Origin: CAYJOG01 sp964371695 [NCBI: uncultured bacterium]
GTDB taxonomy: Bacteria > CAYJOG01
NCBI GenBank assembly: GCA_964371695.1
Contig: CAYJOG010000228.1
Coordinates: forward strand, 1-5,273
Direction: 5' to 3'
DNA length: 5,273 bases
A program made the translations under genes and the position numbers. The notes beneath the pieces are model-generated. The model saw only the letters and a program-made list of their open reading frames with translations, searched no databases and was not told the DNA's origin. The stretch's first letter is position 1. The number at the start of each line of letters is the position of its first letter. Shown here piece after piece: positions 1 to 4,276 of the stretch.

Positions 1-47
1 CCTGACAGCAATGGGGTGAGGGCTTCCTCCTTCCAACCCCTGGCCTG

Positions 48-53
48 TATCAT
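48..53 (+). promoter_or_regulatory. -10-like box (TATCAT) of the RidA gene, probably leaderless
   Basis: TATCAT lies exactly 6 nt before the ATG at 60, where a -10 hexamer would place transcription start on or next to the A of the start codon. No Shine-Dalgarno sequence precedes this ATG. The same spacing of a TANNNT box to the ATG recurs before two other genes in the window (2261-2266 and 4265-4270), which is the main support. I see no convincing -35 element. The rest of bases 1-59 holds no gene that I can identify. Confidence 0.5.
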
Positions 54-59
54 GTCGCC

Positions 60-530
60 ATGGACCTGCACACTGCCCTCAAAACACACGGCCTCGAATT
101 GCCGGAACCCTCTGCCGCCAAGGGGCTTTACCGGCCCATCGTGCATCACGGCCAGTGGCTGTTTTTGAGCGGCCAGTTGCCGCTGCAGGCCGATGGCTCA
201 TTGCTGCACCCCGGCGTGGTGGGGGCCGAGGTGAGCCTTGCGCAGGCCCAGGCCGCCGCCCGGCTGGCGTGCCTGAACGCGCTGTCGTGGATCAACTGGG
301 CGCAAACCAAGGCGGGGGCCAACTGGGCGCTGCACCTGGTGAAGTTACAGGGTTTTGTGGTGGCGGTGCCCGGTTTCACCCAGCATCCCCAGGTTTTGAA
401 TGGCGCCAGCGGCCTGCTGCAGCAGGTTTTTGGTGATGATCACCTGCCCGCCCGCACCTCGGTGGGGGTGGCGCACCTGCCCCTGGGGGCCTGTGTGGAA
501 GTGGAACTGACCGTGGCCGTGACGGACTGA
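60..530 (+). CDS. RidA family protein (YjgF/YER057c/UK114 fold)
   Basis: This encodes a 156-residue cytosolic protein of the RidA/YjgF family. Family members form trimers, and the archetype hydrolyses reactive enamine/imine intermediates released by PLP enzymes such as threonine dehydratase. Visible signatures are FLSGQLPL (35-42), NGAS (114-117) and the C-terminal block ARTSVGVAHLPLGACVEVEL (131-150). Arg132 and Glu147 align with the catalytic Arg105 and Glu120 of E. coli RidA. The length fits the longer (about 150 aa) subgroup, which opens with a LELPEP-type segment (12-17 here), rather than the 128-aa E. coli type. The active-site Arg supports deaminase activity, but the substrate cannot be read from sequence. 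The ATG at 60 is preferred because it follows a -10-like box by 6 nt and keeps the conserved N-terminus; the upstream ATG at 52 is out of frame. It stands alone, with a repeat-filled gap downstream. Confidence 0.9.
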   Translation: MDLHTALKTHGLELPEPSAAKGLYRPIVHHGQWLFLSGQLPLQADGSLLHPGVVGAEVSLAQAQAAARLACLNALSWINWAQTKAGANWALHLVKLQGFVVAVPGFTQHPQVLNGASGLLQQVFGDDHLPARTSVGVAHLPLGACVEVELTVAVTD

Positions 531-583
531 CATCCGTTTTATTAACCACTTCCTCCGCAGACAATGCGGTCACATTTCCCGGA

Positions 584-723
584 GTAGCGGCGGTGTCCCC
601 ACCGCCGTAAGACGCAAAACCCTTGATTTTCTTTTTGCTTGTGCGCGGCAGTTTGCGAGGAATCTTTCCAGATGCCCATTGGGGCATCTGGCCGAGCAAA
701 GGCGATAGCGACACCGCGCCTAC
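584..723. repeat. REPIN-like element: two inverted REP-type hairpins with GTAG / CTAC ends
   Basis: The left end is GTAG followed by a perfect hairpin, CGGCGGTG/CACCGCCG (588-595 with 600-607, loop TCCC). The right end, read on the minus strand from 723, is GTAG followed by GCGCGGTGTCGCTATCGCC. Extending each side one base outward (583 and 724), the ends match at 19 of 24 positions as terminal inverted repeats. A 5' GTAG tetranucleotide before a hairpin is the hallmark of REP sequences recognised by RAYT (TnpA-REP, Y1 tyrosine) transposases, and paired inverted REPs about 100 bp apart are called REPINs. No RAYT gene is in the window, so mobilisation would be in trans. The identification is by architecture; the copy number elsewhere is unknown. 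Confidence 0.6.
668..691. repeat. Perfect 10-bp hairpin inside the REPIN-like element
   Basis: CCAGATGCCC (668-677) pairs without mismatch with GGGCATCTGG (682-691) around the loop ATTG. It sits off-centre in the interior of the REPIN-like element. No U-tract follows on either strand, so it does not look like an intrinsic terminator. It may be part of the element's internal structure. Confidence 0.6.
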
Positions 724-727
724 TCAT

Positions 728-764
728 ACCAATGAACATTCTGCTGTTTTGAATGTTCATTGGT
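728..764. repeat. Perfect 14-bp inverted repeat beside the REPIN-like element
   Basis: ACCAATGAACATTC (728-741) is the exact reverse complement of GAATGTTCATTGGT (751-764), with a 9-nt spacer TGCTGTTTT. It starts 4 bp after the CTAC end of the REPIN-like element and lies about 30 bp upstream of a candidate promoter. It is AT-rich compared with its GC-rich neighbours. It could be an operator for a dimeric regulator, a remnant of another mobile repeat, or an RNA hairpin. Its symmetry is certain; its role is not. Confidence 0.65.
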
Positions 765-794
765 GTCAGCAAGGAGAGGGCGTGGTGCATCAGC

Positions 795-823
795 TTGCAG
801 CGGAGGGGTGAACCTGCTTCAAT
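795..823 (+). promoter_or_regulatory. Candidate sigma70-type promoter of the alcohol dehydrogenase gene
   Basis: TTGCAG (795-800) and TTCAAT (818-823) are separated by 17 bp, the optimal -35/-10 spacing. They match the consensus at 3 and 4 of 6 positions. Transcription would start near 830, giving a leader of about 20 nt that contains the AGGAGG site. The individual hexamers are weak, so the support is mostly from spacing and position. Confidence 0.35.
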
Positions 824-839
824 AGCGCCTCTGAGAGAC

Positions 840-845
840 AGGAGG
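840..845 (+). promoter_or_regulatory. Perfect Shine-Dalgarno AGGAGG deciding a TTG start
   Basis: AGGAGG is fully complementary to the usual 16S rRNA 3' end and lies 7 nt before the TTG at 853. It is 25 nt from the ATG at 871, which is too far for normal use. It is the only well-placed Shine-Dalgarno site in the window. Confidence 0.5.
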
Positions 846-852
846 GGGCCTT

Positions 853-2031
853 TTGCGCCCTGAAAAAGCCATGAGTCAGATTTACCAGTTCAATTTTCCC
901 ACCGTCATCCGGTTCGGCCCAGGTGCGCTGAGCGAGGTCTCCGAGTATTTAAAGGAACGGGGCCACGCCACCGCTCTGGTGGTGACCGACAAGGGGGTGG
1001 CCGAGCAGCCATTCTTCACACAGGTCATTGAGAGCCTCAAGGAAAAAGGCATCGGCGCGGTGGTGTATGACGAAATCGCCGCCAACCCGCTGGACACCGA
1101 CGTGGCCGCCGCCACCAACCTTTATAACGACGAAGCCGCCGACGTGGTGATCGGTTTTGGCGGCGGCGCGGCCATTGACGTGGCCAAGGGTGTGCGCCTG
1201 ATGGCCACCCACGAGGGCAACATCACCGACTACGCCATCGACAACGACCGCATTCCCGACATCCAGGCCAGCGAGCTGGCGGCCTTCATTTCCATCCCCA
1301 CCACCGCCGGCACCGGCAGCGAGGTGGGCCGCAGCTTGGTGGTGAGTGATGAAAACGCCCGCAAGCGCGTGGTGTTTCACCCCAACCTGATTGCCGACCG
1401 CGTGTTCGCAGACCCCGAAACCACCCTCACCCTGCCGCCCCAGGTCACCGCCGCCACCGCCTTTGACGCGCTCACGCACCTGATTGAGGCTTACCTCAGC
1501 CGCGGTTATCACCCCATGTGCGATGGCATCGCCGTGCGCGGCATCCAGATGTTGTTCCAGCACCTCGAAACCCTGATTGAAACCCCTGAAGACGTGAACG
1601 CCCGTACACAGGTGATGATGGCCGCCCTCATGGGGGGCGTGGCTTTCCAGAAAGGTCTGGGGGTGTGCCACAGCATGGCCCACGCGCTCAGCACCGTGGC
1701 GGACATTCACCATGGTCTGGCCAACGCCGTGTGTGTGGTGGACGCCATGGACTTCAACCTGGAAGTCGCCAAGGGCAAACTGGCCGAACTGGCCCGGTTT
1801 GTGGGTCTGGCCGAAGGCGAAGACGATCTGGAAACCGCCGAGGGTTTCATTGCCCGCCTTGCCGGTCTACGCAAAAACATGAACCTGCCCAGCCGCCTGC
1901 GAGACCTTGGCATTACCCAGGCCCAACTGCGGGAGCTGATTGACATCGCCCTGGCGGACCCCTGCCACAAGGAAAACTCCCGTCAGGTGGAAAAAATCGA
2001 CTTGGAGCGCCTGTTCAACGAGTTGTATTAA
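853..2031 (+). CDS. Iron-containing (group III) alcohol dehydrogenase
   Basis: This is a 392-residue cytosolic NAD(P)-dependent dehydrogenase of the Fe-ADH family, which interconverts alcohols and aldehydes. The N-terminal Rossmann-like half contains FPTVIRFGPGA (15-25), the nucleotide-binding GGGAAID (103-109) and PTTAGTGSE (149-157). The helical C-terminal half carries the metal site: Asp205 and His209 in FDALTH, His273 in HSMAH and His287 in HHG. These match the four Fe ligands of E. coli FucO, including the 14-residue gap between the last two. His277 matches the conserved FucO His267. Length is typical (380-395 aa). TTG 853 is chosen because of the AGGAGG 7 nt upstream; ATG 871 (386 aa, starting MSQIYQF) is the alternative and would also leave the domain intact. 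Substrate specificity cannot be assigned. The gene is monocistronic, with repeat elements on both sides. Confidence 0.92.
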   Translation: MRPEKAMSQIYQFNFPTVIRFGPGALSEVSEYLKERGHATALVVTDKGVAEQPFFTQVIESLKEKGIGAVVYDEIAANPLDTDVAAATNLYNDEAADVVIGFGGGAAIDVAKGVRLMATHEGNITDYAIDNDRIPDIQASELAAFISIPTTAGTGSEVGRSLVVSDENARKRVVFHPNLIADRVFADPETTLTLPPQVTAATAFDALTHLIEAYLSRGYHPMCDGIAVRGIQMLFQHLETLIETPEDVNARTQVMMAALMGGVAFQKGLGVCHSMAHALSTVADIHHGLANAVCVVDAMDFNLEVAKGKLAELARFVGLAEGEDDLETAEGFIARLAGLRKNMNLPSRLRDLGITQAQLRELIDIALADPCHKENSRQVEKIDLERLFNELY

Positions 2032-2068
2032 CAGGGTTAGTGATTTCTTAAAAAAAATCCCGCATCGT

Positions 2069-2209
2069 CCCCTCACCCTTTTTTGGGTAGTGGGGGGCGC
2101 GGCGCGCGGGGTGAGGGGTTCAATCTGGACAAAGAATCCAAACAGGAATTTGGTTTTTTGCTTTTTGTTTGACCCCTCACCCCAACCCTCTCCCCAGTGG
2201 GGGAGAGGG
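2069..2209. repeat. Nested-hairpin repeat, unit A
   Basis: The left half is a hairpin of CCCCTCACCC against the imperfect GGGTAGTGGGG, then a small GCGC-GGC-GCGC hairpin (2097-2107), then GGGTGAGGGG (2109-2118). A 54-nt T-rich spacer follows, then CCCCTCACCC (2173-2182) and a perfect 10-bp hairpin CCCTCTCCCC/GGGGAGAGGG (2186-2195 with 2200-2209, loop AGTG). The GGGTGAGGGG box can pair with either CCCCTCACCC box, so alternative folds are possible. The same architecture and a similar spacer end occur in unit B (2844-2988). It fills the gap between the dehydrogenase and the thioredoxin-fold gene and could act as a transcription boundary or mRNA stabiliser. Confidence 0.7.
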
Positions 2210-2230
2210 GGGAAAGGCGGCTACTTTCCC
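2210..2230. repeat. 7-bp hairpin directly after unit A
   Basis: GGGAAAG (2210-2216) pairs perfectly with CTTTCCC (2224-2230) around the 7-nt loop GCGGCTA. It abuts the last hairpin of unit A and may be an outer part of it, but unit B has no counterpart at this position. It lies 30 bp upstream of the next gene's -10 box. Confidence 0.4.
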
Positions 2231-2260
2231 AAAAGGCCCCCAGCCCCCACAACGCTTTTC

Positions 2261-2266
2261 TATACT
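2261..2266 (+). promoter_or_regulatory. -10 box TATACT, leaderless start of the thioredoxin-fold gene
   Basis: TATACT is a near-consensus -10 hexamer (TATAAT with one change) located exactly 6 nt before the ATG at 2273. Transcription would begin at or beside the start codon. The interval CCCTCC contains no Shine-Dalgarno sequence. No -35 element is evident; the upstream sequence is a C-rich stretch. Confidence 0.6.
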
Positions 2267-2272
2267 CCCTCC

Positions 2273-2767
2273 ATGCCTTTTCGCCGATTGATGGCCCTGA
2301 TGGGCCTGTTGTTGTGTTTTGCCGCTGGGGCGCGGGCCAGTGTGGGTGAAGAAGTGGGCCAAAGCGCGCCCCCTTTTGTACTCACCACGGTCACGGGCAA
2401 AAAGTTCACCCTCAAAAAACACCGGGGCCGCGTGGTGGTGCTGCACTGGTACGCCACCTGGTGCAAACCCTGTCTGGGGGAGTGGCCGGACATCAAAAAA
2501 CTGGCCGCCCAGTTCCGGGGCAAAAAAGTGTCGCTGGTGGGTCTGGACCTGGGGGAACCGGCGGGCGTGGCCAGGGCCTATGCCAAAAAACACGGGCTGC
2601 CTTTTCTGGTGGCGCTGGACAAGGACGAAGAGGTGTTTTACCGCTACGCCGTGCCGGGCATGCCCTATACAGTGGTGGTGGACCAGAAAGGCGTGGTGGC
2701 CATGCGCAGCGCCAAAACCGACGCCCGCGTGGGACTGAAAATAAAACAACTGCTGGGAGGAGACTGA
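2273..2767 (+). CDS. Exported TlpA/ResA-like thioredoxin-fold protein
   Basis: This is a 164-residue thioredoxin-fold protein. Residues 1-22 form a signal peptide: positive PFRR, a hydrophobic core of about 6-19, and a likely cleavage after Ala22 (ARA|SV). The mature protein would therefore act in the periplasm. Cys15 is not in a good lipobox, because Leu precedes it. The AhpC/TlpA-type domain begins with GQSAPPF (29-35), carries the redox motif WCKPC (63-67, Cys64 and Cys67) and has the cis-Pro loop at VPGMPYT (127-133, cis-Pro131). Such proteins reduce or exchange disulfides in exported proteins, for example in cytochrome c maturation, but no partner gene is nearby. The same frame stays open upstream to 1940 through repeat unit A. 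The start at 2273 is chosen because the signal peptide begins there and TATACT precedes it by 6 nt. The gene sits between two related repeats. Confidence 0.87.
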   Translation: MPFRRLMALMGLLLCFAAGARASVGEEVGQSAPPFVLTTVTGKKFTLKKHRGRVVVLHWYATWCKPCLGEWPDIKKLAAQFRGKKVSLVGLDLGEPAGVARAYAKKHGLPFLVALDKDEEVFYRYAVPGMPYTVVVDQKGVVAMRSAKTDARVGLKIKQLLGGD

Positions 2768-2843
2768 AAAGCGCCCACCCAAAGTGGTGTTTCGCCCACG
2801 ATGCCCAAAGCTGCTGGCTTTGGATCAAAAGGGTACGCCAGTT

Positions 2844-2988
2844 CCCTCTCCCCTTTGGGGAGAGGGTGCCCCGAAGGGGCGGGTGAGGGGTGAAATATAA
2901 ACAGCCACCTGAAAAAATCTGGTTTTTGATTTTTTGTTTGGCCCCTCACCCGGCGCTCCGCGCCACCCTCCCCCCTCTGGGGGGAGGG
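2844..2988. repeat. Nested-hairpin repeat, unit B (large inverted repeat of two two-hairpin halves)
   Basis: The left half has hairpin CCCTCTCCCC/GGGGAGAGGG (2844-2853 with 2857-2866), a small hairpin GCCCC/GGGGC (2868-2872 with 2876-2880) and GGGTGAGGGG (2881-2890). After a 51-nt spacer, the right half mirrors it with CCCCTCACCC (2942-2951), GGCGC/GCGCC (2952-2956 with 2960-2964) and CCCTCCCCCC/GGGGGGAGGG (2966-2975 with 2979-2988). The halves differ in sequence but every stem remains fully paired. The last 26 nt of the spacer (2916-2941) match unit A (2147-2172) at 21 of 26 positions. Repeats with CCCCTCACC and CCCTCTCCC cores are, from memory, widely dispersed in bacterial genomes. Confidence 0.75.
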
Positions 2989-3010
2989 AACCAACGGGGC
3001 ATTTTCTTTT

Positions 3011-3038
3011 TCCAACTTTCAACTTCCATCTTCCCCAT
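3011..3038 (+). repeat. Degenerate pyrimidine-rich heptamer tract running into a start codon
   Basis: Four consecutive 7-mers, TCCAACT, TTCAACT, TCCATCT and TCCCCAT, follow a T-rich stretch. The last contributes the first two bases of the permease ATG at 3037. The strand is almost free of G here, so there is no Shine-Dalgarno sequence. Unlike the other leaderless-looking genes, no TANNNT box lies 6 nt before the ATG (TCCATC is there). The tract might bind ribosomal protein S1 or be a simple-sequence repeat. Confidence 0.4.
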
Positions 3039-4263
3039 GCCCCCGCCCCTGCTGCATCTCTGGTCAAAACTCGAACCGGCCATCATCCGGCCCGAGGCGC
3101 TGGGGGTGGCCGCTGCCGCCCTGGGGCTGCTGGCGCTCCTGATGTCCCGCACGCTTTACCGTCTGGTGCTACGCGAGGTGCTGCGCCCCATGATGACCGG
3201 TCTGGTGGTGTTTGTGCTGCTGTTTGTCAGCAACACCCTGCTGTTCAACCTCATGGACTTTTTGCTGAACCAGAAGGTGCCCGCGCCGGTGGTGGCCAAG
3301 GTGCTGGTATATAACCTGCCCGCCCTGGCGCTGCTGGCGGTGCCGGTGTCTTTTTTGCTGGGGGTGGTGCTGGGGCTGGGGCGCATGGGTCAGGATTTTG
3401 AACTGCTGGCGGCGCGCATTGGAGGGGTGAGTTATGCGCGGGTGTGCCTGCCGGTTTATGGCGCGGCCCTGATGGTGAGCGCGCTGGCGCTGCTGCTCAA
3501 CCAGACCCTGGCGCCCGTGGCCAATCGCCGGGCGCAGGACCTGCTGCGGGAATATCTCTTTCGCTCGGTGGTGGAAACCAGCGAGGCCGAGCGCGTGGTG
3601 AAAACGCCGGAGCACCGGGTGTTCATTCTGGGGCGCGGCGGCAAAAACCTGCTGCTTTATGACGCCACCAGCGGCACCTGGCCGGTGATTTACAGTGCCC
3701 GCAGGGTGACCTGGCAGGGCGGCGACTGGCAACTGGCGGGGGGGCAGGTGATGAAGTTCGACAAAAAAGGACGGCTGGCTTTTTCGGCGCGGCTCCACCG
3801 CATGGGCTTCAACTTTGAACAGGCGGGGGACCTTTATCGCAACCCCGTCATCGCCCCCGAAGAAAAAACCATCGAAGAGCTGAAACAGGAGGCCGCCGCC
3901 CTGCCCGCCGCCAGCATTGCGGCGCGGGAAATCATGAGCCAGATTCACCACAAACTGGCCCTGCCATTCGCTACGTTCTGTTTTGCGGTGATCGGCGCGC
4001 CGCTTTCCATCGCCTCGGCGCGGGTGCGCTATGGGGCTTTTTTGTTCAGCGTGCTGGCGGCGGGGGTGTATTACGTGGGACTGGGCGTGACGCCGCCCCT
4101 GGCGCGGGCGGGGGCGCTGGCGCAGTGGCTGGCGAGCGCCCATCTTTCCGGCGGTTTGTGGGCCACGCTCAGCACCCATCAGGCGGCGATTTTCATGTGG
4201 AGCACCACGGCGCTTTTTGTGCTGGTGGGCAGCCTGCTCACGTGGCGCGTGTCGCGGAGGTGA
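3037..4263 (+). CDS. LptF/LptG family LPS-export permease
   Basis: This is a 408-residue inner-membrane protein of the LptF/LptG (YjgP/YjgQ) family. With the ATPase LptB, these subunits extract LPS from the inner membrane and pass it to LptC/LptA. Predicted order: an extra hydrophobic segment (about 19-36), TM at 52-75, TM at 91-115, coupling-helix region GRMGQDFELLAARIGGVS (115-132, with the conserved acid Glu122), TM at 137-158, a periplasmic domain (about 160-305), then TMs at about 307-325, 332-352 and 384-404. F versus G cannot be decided. Typical members have about 355-370 residues and begin near M36 (ATG 3142, 373 aa). I prefer 3037 because codons from there already show the gene's strong GC third-position bias. 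The frame is also open back to 2890, but that part is repeat unit B. The stop lies 13 bp before tpiA. Confidence 0.87.
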   Translation: MPPPLLHLWSKLEPAIIRPEALGVAAAALGLLALLMSRTLYRLVLREVLRPMMTGLVVFVLLFVSNTLLFNLMDFLLNQKVPAPVVAKVLVYNLPALALLAVPVSFLLGVVLGLGRMGQDFELLAARIGGVSYARVCLPVYGAALMVSALALLLNQTLAPVANRRAQDLLREYLFRSVVETSEAERVVKTPEHRVFILGRGGKNLLLYDATSGTWPVIYSARRVTWQGGDWQLAGGQVMKFDKKGRLAFSARLHRMGFNFEQAGDLYRNPVIAPEEKTIEELKQEAAALPAASIAAREIMSQIHHKLALPFATFCFAVIGAPLSIASARVRYGAFLFSVLAAGVYYVGLGVTPPLARAGALAQWLASAHLSGGLWATLSTHQAAIFMWSTTALFVLVGSLLTWRVSRR

Positions 4264-4264
4264 G

Positions 4265-4270
4265 TAAACT
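4265..4270 (+). promoter_or_regulatory. -10-like box TAAACT before tpiA
   Basis: TAAACT begins 1 nt after the permease stop codon and ends exactly 6 nt before the tpiA ATG at 4277, the same geometry as at 48-53 and 2261-2266. It would start a leaderless tpiA mRNA independent of the upstream gene. A GGAGG at 4256-4260 is 16 nt from the ATG, too far for a standard ribosome binding site. No clear -35 element is visible. Confidence 0.5.
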
Positions 4271-4276
4271 CCGGGC

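Larger units (their letters stand above)
531..852. other. 322-bp intergenic region rich in inverted repeats
   Basis: No credible gene was found here. Short reading frames exist on both strands, but they run through palindromes and resemble no family I know. The region contains, in order, a REPIN-like element (584-723) with an inner perfect hairpin (668-691), a separate 14-bp inverted repeat (727-764 zone), and a probable promoter and ribosome binding site for the downstream dehydrogenase. Confidence 0.7.

Noticed and set aside
542-790. 82-codon minus-strand frame in the same intergenic region
   Set aside because: It crosses three palindromes and has no family resemblance, so it is most likely chance in repeat DNA.
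623-811. Small 62-codon + strand frame in the intergenic region
   Set aside because: It runs through the REPIN-like element and the 14-bp inverted repeat, and its product resembles nothing known. It has no ribosome binding site.
949-1713. 254-codon reading frame on the minus strand opposite the dehydrogenase
   Set aside because: It is a shadow of the GC-rich dehydrogenase gene, is very rich in His/Gly/Val, and shows no recognisable domain. The + strand protein has all Fe-ADH motifs.
2059-2120. Intrinsic terminator immediately after the dehydrogenase stop
   Set aside because: The hairpins of unit A are strong, but the T-run lies in a loop and no T-tract follows the stem, so a standard terminator cannot be claimed.
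2400-2600. Several A5-A6 runs in the thioredoxin-fold gene as programmed frameshift sites
   Set aside because: Each run encodes Lys-Lys pairs in frame and the protein is intact across all of them. This looks like a simple preference for the AAA codon.
2069-2988. CRISPR array, considered because of recurring palindromes with spacers
   Set aside because: Only two large, diverged units separated by a gene are present. Spacers are similar rather than unique, and there are no cas genes.
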